64,000 bases of DNA from Rosa chinensis. Taxonomy: Eukaryota > Streptophyta > Magnoliopsida > Rosales > Rosaceae. A program made the translations under genes and the position numbers. This document shows, one piece after another, positions 22,691 to 33,711 of the stretch. Location of the stretch: contig NW_020126838.1 in assembly GCF_002994745.2 (NCBI RefSeq), positions 123,257 to 187,256 on the forward strand, in the 5' to 3' direction. A model generated the notes under the pieces. It did no database searches. It was not told the DNA's origin and saw nothing but the letters and a program-made list of their open reading frames with translations. How positions within the stretch are numbered: position 1 is the stretch's first letter; the number at the start of each line of letters is the position of its first letter.

Positions 22691-24740
22691 ATTTCTATTC
22701 CGTCTGGCTGAAAGACATTAAACTCAAGCGCTGCTTGGGAGGCAACCCAATTCAGAAGCAGTTGTGAAGGAGTCAAAAACATAGATTTGCTTTCTCCTTC
22801 CCTATTTCTTTTATTTTTCAAATTTTCTTTTTTGTTTTTGTTTTCGTAAATTCCATCGCTATATGCTTATTTGTTTCATTGCATGTTTATAATTGATTAC
22901 ATTGAGGACAATGCAATATTTAAGTGTGGGGGAAGGGATTTATATTTTTGTCTTTTATTTTGAGTCATATATATTGGAAAATACAAAAAAATCAAAAAAT
23001 GTCAAAAATTTAAAAATTTTCGTTGCTTTTGTTTTTGTTTTGAGTCTTAGGATGCCCTTTCAACTGTCTAGGATGATTCTATATCTCTGAAATCATGATT
23101 AAAAGAGGATCACAAAATTGAGATGATTTCTAAAATGGTATTCTTTGGTTAATTGAGATATATGAAAAATGTATGCATGTGTAGTGGATATGGATTTCGT
23201 GACCTTGGTACAGAATATGAGCATGTTAAGATGAGTTTTGATTCATAAAAGCCCATGTAAGATATTTGAGCCCATGTCCCTTTTACTTGGAGTGAAATGA
23301 AGAATATATTCTTAAATTCTTGGCGACGTTTTGATGATCTCATTATTCTTTCATTTGATTGATTGCTTGCCATAGATTAAGTTTGATGGACTAGAGAATG
23401 CTAGAATTCGCTCTTGTGCTTGTTGAGACATTTTATCAATACATGGCCCTGATTCTGGAAAGGATAGAGGCACCCTTGGAATTACCACCATTGCCAAATA
23501 AGCCTGTGTCCCCTTTTGGGCCCGTCGTGGGACTCCCTTATATAAACCCCTTTGAGCCTACGTTAAGCCTTTTCTTTAATCACCCTTAAAATCCTTAACC
23601 CCTGAACCTTAGTATAGCTACACTCTTACCCTTTGTTTTAAAAACTTAGTGGAGCTATCTTTTGGGACTTTACTTAAGGATTTGGCACTGAGAATGAAGA
23701 TTGAGAAGAGGTGAAAGTTCAAGTGTGGGGGTAGACTTGTCCATGGAAAAATATATGTGGAGCCGTAAAAAAAGAAAAGAAAAAAAAAATTACACGGCTA
23801 GAAAGAAAAAAGAAAGGAAAGAAAAATAAGTCTATGGATTTTAGTCCCCCATACTTGGTGAGTTTGGAGTTTGTTTTGAATTGAAGGCCCAATACAAAAA
23901 AAAAAAAAAAAAAAAAAAAATATTTGGCCTTTGTCCAATTCACTAGAGTTCAAAGGAAGTTTAGAGTGAAGTTAGGGTCCAACATGAAGACATTAGGCCC
24001 TTTTATAAAACCTCTATGGGATGTGACGTTTTGATATATCTTGGTGGATTTCTAGAAGTCTTTACATTTACATGAGCTCTGCTAGGTTTTTAGGACACTT
24101 TGTTAAATTCCTTACCCTTCGTTTCTTTAAACCTTGAACCTTGGCCCCATTACAACCCTTGAGAAGACCTTCTTGATCCTTAAGATGGGACAGCCTTTGA
24201 TGTGGAGATGAGTTACAAGAGTTGAACCTATGGCTTGGGTCCATCCGTGCAAGTAGTTGATATCTTTCATGAGATCTTTTGAAAAAAAAAATTATTATAT
24301 TCACAAAGTGCTTTTCGTTTCTTATATATGTGAGCTATTTGATTGCCTCAAAATATTTTCTCTCACATATAATTGAGTGATTATAAGCTTTTAAGCATTG
24401 CCTTGAATTCTGAGAGAAGAAAGAGTGGATATACCTTGTGAGGATATGAATCATACTTGTCTGAAGCATGCTGAGCTCCACCCCATCACCATTGTTACAA
24501 CCAAGTCCTACTTGTGTATGTGTGGATTATATGTTTTAATTAACTCTCGAATGCTTAAACATTGATTCTTGGTTGAGTGCTAATCTTGATGTTGTGAAAG
24601 TAAGAGATTTCTGAGACAAAATGTTGAAAGGCAATAGAGTCCTTGTATGTCGTAACGTTTTTGTATTTTGTTTCTTTAAGTTTTCGTTGAGTCTAAGTTT
24701 GTGTCTTTGTTTTGATTTTGCTAAGGGACTAGCAAAAGCT
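22691..24740 (+). other. Post-pol untranslated region of element D
   Basis: It is homologous to 59670-61649 of A and keeps hairpin 22735-22750, hairpin 22900-22913, and AAGTGTGGGGG at 22922-22932 and 23721-23731, with the third copy at the PPT. Small ORFs (e.g. 23398-23589) are not conserved as proteins. Confidence 0.75.
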
Positions 24741-24755
24741 AAGTGTGGGGGAATT
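24741..24755 (+). other. Polypurine tract of element D
   Basis: It reads AAGTGTGGGGGAATT and directly precedes the LTR start TGATAGGAGC. Confidence 0.85.
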
Positions 24756-26678
24756 TGATAGGAGCATTTTTATGCGACGTTTTAATAATTATTTCCTCAT
24801 ATTTTTCTTAGTTATTTCCTTTATTTAATCATTTTTAATTTAATTTTTATTTTCTAGGTACCTTGGAATAAATGGAGCTGAAATGAAGAAATGGAGTTTT
24901 CCTAGTCCGACTAGGAATCCCAGTCAACGCAGGAATCCTGATGAGGCTAGGAAACCTGAAGGCATTAGGAGACCACATGATGACGTGGGAGATATTATGG
25001 GGAATTAAAGCTGATTTTGCCATGGGAAATTATGGAGTTAATGTCAAAAATCAAGAGAGGATCAAGGATAATGATGCCATGGAGAGATTTAAGGGAGAAA
25101 AAGTCCAAAACAAGTCCAGATTCATTCCTATTTTCACTCAAGAGTATTTTGGCCGAAAATTAAGAGAAAAATCAGATTAAATCTTGGGAAAATCAGCAAT
25201 AATATATTTGGAAAGATTATGGGATTTATTTTGGAGGCTTCTGATTGGCTGGATGACTCAACAGAGCTGACATGGCATTCTGTGATTGGTCGAAGCTGTG
25301 TGGCATGATTGGATAGTTATTTGAGGAGATAAATCAGAAAATAATCATGCAATTAATTCAAAAATAATCTCGCTAAATCAAGGTGTTAAATTGGAGGTTT
25401 CTTATTGGTTGGATGACATAGCAGAGCTGACGTGGCATTAATTCATTGGTTGGAGCTGTGTGGTGCAACCAGAAAATTCCTTGGAAATTAAATTCATGAA
25501 GCCTTGCCTGCTCCTATATATACCCACCTCTTTGACGTTGAGAAAGGTTCCTCTCCCCCATACAATTTACACTTTAGAAAAAAAATCAGAAAATCTTCTT
25601 AGCATAGCCGTGAGTTTCTCCATCCTCTAGTCATCTCCACGAGTTCAAGCAAGGCCAAGGGAGAAGAAGCATAGCCGTGAGCATCCATCATCCATCTCCA
25701 ACCTTGAAGCTTGCTTTCGAGATTCAAGAGACCACCACATCAATCGTTCATCACCATCCCCATCTCACGGTGTAATCCGATTCTCCTTTGTAACCTTTGC
25801 TTTGAATTTCGTTGGTTATGAACTAGTTGACATATGTGTTTGAACAAATATTAATTTCTGGAATTTTTATGATTAATTGAGAATTTTCAGATTCATATTA
25901 TTGTGATTCGAGAGTTGCTTATGTGGGTTTGTTTAATTAAATTTGCGTTATAGATAACTTTTGTATTTTAATCTTATGTGGTTGCAAACACTTAGGGTTT
26001 CGATATAATTGGTGCTAGGTTTAAGAACATGAAATCGACTTTTCGTTTTGTGTAAACTTGAATCAAAGTAGTAAAGGTTTTGTACAAAGATCGAATTTAA
26101 TTAACGAGGATTGCAATTAGGTGGACTTTTCCATACTAAGTTGTACACTTGAGTTGATAGCCTTTCTCTATGTGTAATGCGTTAAACATGACATGATTGA
26201 CTAGCTTTCTAGGGTTTGATTGCATGTTTGATAGGATTGATCTAGGTGCTTTCGCTTAGGTTAATTAGCATTGAAAAGTAAAATATGGGAAATCATTTGC
26301 TTTCGAATGTTTCACATGATCAACTCCTTTCTCATGACTTAGATGAACAAATATTAGGGTTTGAGTCAATTTTAATCATATGTTTCGATTTTGATCTTTG
26401 TTCTCTCATTCCATCCGTATTTTTATGTTTTTGCATTTTAATTGTTTTGTTAACTTAGTTTTATTTTCGAAAAACCAAAAACAAAATCCCCCCTTTTCGT
26501 GTGCAATGTTTATAGTTGTGAATATCTTTGTGAATATTATACTTTGTTTTAATTTTAATTGTTTAATTGTTTGACAATGACAGGTGTACCCTCAATCCCC
26601 GGAATAGAACGATCCCTATTTGCTTATACTACTACGATATTTATAGGGTTAAATTATGCGCTTGCTTCAGGCGCATCA
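24756..26678 (+). repeat. 3' LTR of element D (1923 bp)
   Basis: It runs from TGATAGGAGCAT to GGCGCATCA. A TATA box TATATATA lies at 25515-25522, with several ATTGG (inverse CCAAT) motifs upstream (25237-25480). U5 carries CAATCCCCGG. It is close to the LTRs of I and M, and its sequence after 25540 is almost the same as that of I. Confidence 0.88.
25515..25522 (+). promoter_or_regulatory. TATA box in LTR of D
   Basis: It reads TATATATA after CTCC and before ACCCACCTCTTTGACG. The matching site in I is 29742-29749. Confidence 0.6.
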
Positions 26679-28893
26679 CTTAAATACATTTTACAAGTCC
26701 ATATCATATTAGAAAACCATATACAACAAGGATTATTAGTTATATTCTAATTAGAATTACTTAATTATTAAGAAAACAAATTATTGACCAAGTCAAACAC
26801 AAAATACTAAGTCAAAACTAACTCTAACAACTTTTCCTAAAAATTAGGAGCAAATCCCTAAAATTAAGGAAGACATCCCTAAAAACAAGGAGACCCTAAC
26901 AAACTCCTAAAAAACACTAAAACTAAAACAAACACATATTTACTATTCACGGACTCACTATTCACGAAATTAAAAACATTTATTTTTATTTTATTTTATT
27001 TTTTATTTAACTAGGTTAACATGCTACCTAAAAATCTAAGTTAATTTTATTTATTTACACAAACAAGAAAACATAAAGATAGGGGGTTTTTAAAGATTGA
27101 AGAACATAAAATTTCGAAAACATTAAAAGATTAAAAACAAGAAAACATTTTATTTACATAGGTGGGAAAAGAAGAATCTTTGAAGAACAATTTTTCAAGA
27201 ACTAATCAAGAACAACATATTCATGCATCCCTTAATCTTATTAATTACCATGGAACATCATCAACCAAGAAACAAAGATCAACGCAACCAATGTCCCTTA
27301 TTTTACTTCCCTTTACTTAGTCAATTAAGCAACGCACTTAATCCAACATATTTCAAACGCAGGTATCACACAATCAACGCAACTCATGATCTCATGCATT
27401 CGAATCATTAAGAACAAGTGAAAGTTTGGTCAATGAACATGCAAATCCAAGTACTCAACGCAAGTCAATTCATCACATGCATAATCTGATTTCGACCTTT
27501 GTCCAAAGCCTTTACTACTTAAGTGAATTAGGGTTACAACGCATAAACCTAATTACTAGCTCCAATTACATGCAATCACTCTAAGTTTCGAACCAAAGAA
27601 CAAGAACATGCAAAAGTTTTCCATAAAACAAAATCAGATCATCATTCCATGAAATCGGCAATTAACAAGAATCAAACATACACAAACACATCAAACATTG
27701 AAAAGACTATCCAAATCGCATCCAAAAATCAGAAAGTTAACTCATGGTTTCGGTTTTACACAAAGAAAAACAAAAACAGAATTTCTATCTAACAAGTTAC
27801 AAAACCGAGAAGAAAACATGATGAAGATGGTAAGAACAACCCTTAGACACGTCCCAAGGTCCAACGCAGATCCAAGGCGGCGGCACAAAGTGAAGATCAC
27901 GGCAAAGATGGAGGATGGCACGGCTAGAACTTGCAAGACGCGAAAACCTGAAACTCAAGAGCAAACCGGTGAGAAACGAAATTGTGGAGAATAAAGTGTC
28001 AACCCTGAACGTCTAATACACAAGGTATATATAGTAGAACGTCTCAAGGCACTCCCAATTCGTTTCTACTTGGTTTCTCTTAGTTCGTGTTGATTTAGGA
28101 CTTCTTTCTCTCAAAACAGATTTCCGGCAGGATTGACCTCAGTCCACTAAAACGGCCATAACTTTCTCTAGAAAATAGCTATTGATGAACCGTAAAAAGC
28201 TTTGGAAACTAGACATCTGCAGCTTTCCAACCATATAAAGATCATAATTTTCTGAGCTCTGAGCGATTTATGACACTCCGTTGAAGTTGACTGATCTGCA
28301 CAGGCAGATTTCCGAATCTGTAATGGATTTGACTTTTGAGGCGCAAGTTGAGTCCAATTCGGTTTTCCTTTGCATCACATGCCCCTCACATGTCTTCCAC
28401 GACTTGTTGAAGAATGAAACGTCAAGAACTCCCTAGAACCTTCAAAAATCTCACGGCAATTCCAATCCATACTCAACTAGAAATCCAAACTCCACATTGC
28501 TTTGAAATCCGAATTCCTTGTTGCTTTCTCTTCCATGTGCACGGCATATGATCTTCTTGAGACTTCTAGATACTTCATGAACGTTCCCAAGCTCTCCTAG
28601 TATGAGTAGAACTCCATATGCAAGTAGGTTTCCTAGTTGAATACTGCTTCCTTTTCCGAGATGCTTCCACACTCTTCCGGAACCTTCTTGAGTAATCCTT
28701 ATCCAACAGGGACTCCTTATCACACTAGGATTCCTTATCTGAGTAGAATTGGGTTTCCCTGTCCAAGTAGAACTTCTAATTTCCGCGACTTAAGAGTTTG
28801 AATCCAAGTCAGCTTCTGATTCCTACTCCAACTAGGATTCCTTTTCCTAGTCAAACTGGGAGAACTTCCATTTCTTCATTTCTTCTCATTTCT
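26679..28893 (-). repeat. LTR H, left part, split by element I
   Basis: It is homologous to solo LTR L (44885-47245) from about base 26930 on and lacks roughly the first 200 bases, which were separated by D. A TATA box on the minus strand is at 28026-28033 (TATATATA on both strands). The ORFs at 27223, 27698 and 28451 lie inside this LTR and are not conserved as proteins in L. Confidence 0.82.
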
Positions 28894-30843
28894 TGATAGG
28901 AGCATTTTAATGCGACGTTTTAACTGTTATTTCCCTATATTTTCTGCGTTATTTCCTTAATAAAACTCTGTTTAGGAAAGTTTCCATTCTTTGATTGGGA
29001 AAGTTCCTAATTGTAGAAAGTTTCCGTTTTGTAGTTTCTATTTTCCATTTTTAGAAAGTTTCCATTTTAGTTTAGGAAAGTTTCCATTTCTTATTTTAGA
29101 AATCTTCTATTTTCAGGTCTTTGGAATAAATAAGCTGAATTGAGTTCATAAATGGAACGAGAAGCTTCATGAAGATGACATGGCAAGGAGAGAATCAAGG
29201 AAGAGTTTTTAAAAAGGAAAATATATTTTCCTTGGGGATTAAATTTGCCGTGTAATACTTAAGGAAAAACAAGGTGACAACGTGGGAATTAAAGATGATT
29301 GATTGAGGATTACAAGGAGAGATTTTCAAGGGAGACTTTTATGGAAAGAAATATTGTTGGAGGAATAATTTGGTGTGATTGCCAACGTGAAAATCAGAAA
29401 TAATCAAGGAGATGACGCCAAGAGAGATATAAGGGAGATATTTATGGAAGGAAAATATGTGTGCACCAAGGAAAAGCTCAAAAGGCGTCTAGATTCATCC
29501 CTAAATTCCCTAAAGGAATGTTGGCCGAAATTCATGAAGAAAATCAGAATAATTTCAAGGAAATTCGGCAATTAAATATTAGGGAGGTATTTTAGAGAAT
29601 TATGATTGGTTGGAACACATCACAAGGCTTACTTGGCATTCTATGATTGGTTGGACCACATCACAAGCTTACTTGGTGAATTATTATTGGTTGAAGCTAT
29701 GTGGAAAATTCTGATTGCTTTGTGAACCCTAGCCGTGCTCCTATATATACTCCCCTCTTTGACGTTGAGAAGGGTTCCTCTCCCCCATACAATTTACACT
29801 TTAGAAAAAAAATCAGAAAATCTTCTTAGCATAGCCGTGAGTTTCTCCATCCTCTAGTCATCTCCACGAGTTCAAGCAAGGCCAAGGGAGAAGAAGCATA
29901 GCCGTGAGCGTTCATCACCATCCCCATCTCACGGTGTAATCCGATTCTCCTTTGTAACCTTTGCTTTGAATTTCGTTGGTTATGAACTAGTTGACATATG
30001 TGTTTGAACAAATATTAATTTCTGGAATTTTTATGATTAATTGAGAATTTTCAGATTCATATTATTGTGATTCGAGAGTTGCTTATGTGGGTTTGTTTAA
30101 TTAAATTTGCGTTATAGATAACTTTTGTATTTTAATCTTATGTGGTTGCAAACACTTAGGGTTTTGATATAATTGGTGCTAGGTTTAAGAACATGAAATC
30201 GACTTTTCGTTTTGTGTAAACTTGAATCAAAGTAGTAAAGGTTTTGTACAAAGATCGAATTTAATTAACGAGGATTGCAATTAGGTGGACTTTTCCATAC
30301 TAAGTTGTACACTTGAGTTGATAGCCTTTCTCTATGTGTAATGCGTTAAACATGACATGATTGACTAGCTTTCTAGGGTTTGATTGCATGTTTGATAGGA
30401 TTAATCTAGGTGCTTTCGCTTAGGTTAATTAGCATTGAAAAGTAAAAAATGGGAATTCATTTGCTTTCGAATGTTTCACATGATCAACTCCTTTCTCATG
30501 ACTTAGATGAACAATATTAGGGTTTGAATCGATTTTAATCATATGTTTCGATTTTGATCTTTGTTCTCTCATTCCATTCGTATTTTTATGTTTTTGCATT
30601 TTAATTGTTTTGTTAACTTAGTTTTATTTTCGAAAAACCAAAAACAAAATCCCCCCTTTTCGTGTACAATGTTTATAGTTGTGAATATCTTTGTGAATAT
30701 TATACTTTGTTTTAATTTTAATTGTTTAATTGTTTGACAATGACAGGTGTACCCTCAATCCCCGGAATAGAACGATCCCTACTTACTTATACTACTAACG
30801 ATATTTTCAGGGTTAAATTATGCGCTTGCTTTCGGGCGCATCA
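28894..30843 (+). repeat. 5' LTR of element I (1950 bp)
   Basis: It runs from TGATAGGAGC to GGGCGCATCA. An array of GAAAGTTTCC-like words covers 28972-29112, a ~41-base repeat with ATTGG covers 29601-29695, the TATA box is at 29742-29749, and U5 has CAATCCCCGG at 30756-30765. ORFs at 29375-29575 and 29826-30011 recur in the 3' LTR only because the LTRs are identical. Confidence 0.95.
29742..29749 (+). promoter_or_regulatory. TATA box in 5' LTR of I
   Basis: It reads TATATATA, about 850 bases from the LTR start, directly downstream of the ATTGG repeats. The copy in the 3' LTR is 34560-34567. Confidence 0.6.
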
Positions 30844-30848
30844 ATTTT

Positions 30849-30866
30849 TGGCGCCGTTGCCGGGGA
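30849..30866 (+). other. Primer-binding site of element I (tRNA-Asp)
   Basis: It reads TGGCGCCGTTGCCGGGGA, 5 bases after the 5' LTR, identical to the PBS of the coding elements. Confidence 0.93.
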
Positions 30867-33696
30867 TTGAAAAATCTTTTGTCATATTGTGAATATTTGT
30901 TTTGTTTATATGTTGTGTTCGAAAAAGAAAAAAAAAAAAATTTACTTGTTAATTGCTCTTAATTGTTAGTTAATTAGTTAATTAATTACTTAGGTTGTTT
31001 TTATATTGTTGAATACGAGTTTTAATTGTAAGTTGTAAATTGAATGGAATAGGTGAAGTCTCTTTTGTTAATATTGGCCTAAACCCCTTATTGGTACCTA
31101 GTTCAGGTCCCTTAAGGTTGAGGGCGGCCTTTATTAACACTTGTTGAACTGTCTTCACACTTATGAACTTTTTCATCTTAGTAAGTATAGCCTATGTGGA
31201 ATGGTGTCTAGGAAGGGGACAACGTTCATGACGGGTTTTTGAATCCAGAAGTGCTTGCAAATGGGCCTAAACCACTATGTGGGAGTAGCTCATGCCAAAA
31301 TGGATTTTTCCTCTCGTGTTCGTCCTCCCCTACCTGGCCATTTCAATAAGGTTGCCCAAAGGATGTAGGAGGGACTTTGTGTCTAGGCGACTATACTTGG
31401 GCCGTACGTCCACTTGATTTACCGCTTGGAATTAGATGCGATATCAACAATATTTATAACAAAAGAAAATGTTGTGATACACTAAGGTAAAAAAAAGACA
31501 TTTGTGTAAATATTTTTCATGTTTTTTTTTTTACTCACTTGTGTACCTAACTTGTGTCTTGTGTACAATGTACTTGTTAATTATATTTGTAGTTTGTAAT
31601 TCTTTGTTACTTGTTTATATTTTTTGTATTTCTTTGTTAATTATAGTTACTAACTTTTAATATCTATTCCGTCTGGCTGAAAGACGTTAAACTCAAGCGC
31701 TGCTTGGGAGGCAACCCAATTCAGAAGTAGCTGTGCGGGAGACTACAAACATAGATTTGCTTTCTCCTTCCCTATTTCTTTTATTTTTCAAATTTTCTCT
31801 TTTGTTTTTGTTTTCGTAAATTTCTTTCCTATATGCTTAATTGTTTCATTGCATGCTTATGATTGATTACATTGAGGACAATGCAATATTTAAGTGTGGG
31901 GGAAGGGATTTATATTTTTATCTTTTATTTTGAGTCATATATATTGGAAAATACAAAAAAAAAAATTCGAAAAATGTCAAAAAAAAAAAAAAAAAAATTC
32001 GTCGCTTTTATTTATTGAGTCTTTGTCCTTTGTTTTTATTGTTGAGTCATAGGATGCCTTTCAACTGTCTAGGATGATTCTATATCTCCGAAATTATGGC
32101 TAAAAGAGGATCACAAGATTGAGATGATTTTAAAATGGTATTCTTTGGTTAATTGAGATATATGAAAAATGTATGCATGTGTAGTGGATATGGATTTCGT
32201 GACCTTGGTATAGAATATGAGCATGTTAAGACGAGTTTTGATTCATAAAAACTCATGTGAGATATTTGAGCCATGTCCCTTTTTCTTGGAGTGATAATTA
32301 AAAAGAATATATTCTTAATTTCTTGGCGATGTTTTGATGATCTCATTATTCTTTCATTTGATTGACTGCTTGCCATAGATTAAGTTTGATGGACTAGAGA
32401 ATGCTAGAATTCGCTCTTGTGCTTGTTGAGATATTTTATCAATACATGGCCTTGATTCTGGAAAGGATAGAGGCACCCTAGGAATTACCACCATTGCCAA
32501 ATAAGCCTGTGTCCCCATTTGTGCCCGTCGTGGGACTCCCCTAGATAAACCATTTTGAGCCCACATTAAGCCTTTTCTTTCATCACCCTTAAAATCCTTA
32601 ACCCCTGAACCTTAGTATAGCTACAATCCTACCCTTTGTTCTAAAAACTTAGTGGAGCTATCTTTTGAGACTTACTACTTGAGGATTTGGCGCAAGGATG
32701 AAGATTGAGAAGAGGTGAAAGTTCAAGTGTGGGGGTAGACTTGTCCACGAAAAGAAAAATATATGTGGAAGCCGTGAAAAGAAAATGAAAAAAATGAAAA
32801 AAATGTGTACGGCTAGAAAAGAAAAAGAAAGAAAAAAAAAATATGTGTTTAGGGATTTTAGTCCCCCATACTTGGTGATTTTGGAGTTTGCTTTGAATTG
32901 AAGACCCACTATTGAAAAATTTGGTCTTTGTCCATCTCACTATAGTTCAAAGGAAGTTTAGAATGAAGACATTAGGCCCTTTTATAAAGCATCTATGGGA
33001 TTATGACGTTTTGTAAGCTTTGGTGGATTTCTAGAAGTCTCTCGACATCAGCATGAGCTCTGCTAAGTTTTTAGGACACTTTGTTAAATTCCTTACCTTT
33101 CGTTTCTTTAAACCTTGAGCTTGGCCCCATTACAACCTTTGAGAAGACCTTCTTGATCCTTAAGATGGGACAGCACTTGATGTGGAGATGAGTTACAAGA
33201 GTTGAACCTATGGCTTGGGTCCATTCGTGCAAGTAGTTGATATCCTTCATGAGATCTTTTGAAAAAAAAATTATATTCACAAAGTGCTTTTCGTTTCTTA
33301 CATATGTGAGCTATTTGATTGCCTCAAAATATTTTCTCTCACATATAATTGAGTGATTATAAGCTTTTAAGCATTGCCTTGATCTGAGAAAAGAAAGAGT
33401 GGATATACCTTGTGAGGATATGAATCATACTTGTCTGAAACATGCTGAGCTCCACCCCATCACCATTGTTACAACCAAGTCCTACTTGTTTATATGTGGA
33501 TTATGTGTTTCAATTAACCCTCGAATGCTTAAACATTGATTCTTGGTTGAGTGCTAATCTTGGTGTTATGAAAGTAAGAGATTGCTTAGACAAAAAGTTG
33601 AAGGGCAATAGAGTCATTGTTTGTGTAGAGTCTTTAAATTTTCGTTGAGTCTTAGTTGAGTCCTTGTCTGATTTTGCTAAGGGACTAGCAAAAGCT
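30867..33696 (+). other. Non-coding internal region of element I
   Basis: It has one leader module (31060-31470), an A/T-rich junction where gag-pol would be (about 31485-31670), then the post-pol region with hairpin TTGGG-AGGCAA-CCCAA (31704-31719), hairpin CATTG-AGGA-CAATG (31870-31883) and AAGTGTGGGGG at 31892-31902 and 32725-32735. Against D, about 190 bases of leader next to the junction are also missing. No ORF above 100 residues. Confidence 0.85.
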
Positions 33697-33711
33697 AAGT
33701 GTGGGGGAATT
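33697..33711 (+). other. Polypurine tract of element I
   Basis: It reads AAGTGTGGGGGAATT just before the 3' LTR. Confidence 0.87.

Larger units (their letters stand above)
22234..26678 (+). mobile_element. Non-autonomous element D, 5' end missing
   Basis: It consists of a leader fragment, a short A/T-rich junction in place of gag-pol, the post-pol region, PPT and 3' LTR. The 5' LTR and PBS are missing where B abuts. The right flank (26679 on) is the interior of LTR H. Its internal structure matches complete element I, so both belong to one family without coding capacity. Confidence 0.85.

Noticed and set aside
27698..27994. 98-residue ORF with basic composition
   Set aside because: It lies inside LTR H; the matching place in LTR L has no equivalent frame.
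29375..29575. Identical 66-residue ORFs at 29375 and 34193
   Set aside because: They are duplicated only because the two LTRs of I are the same; no matching ORF occurs in the related LTR of D.
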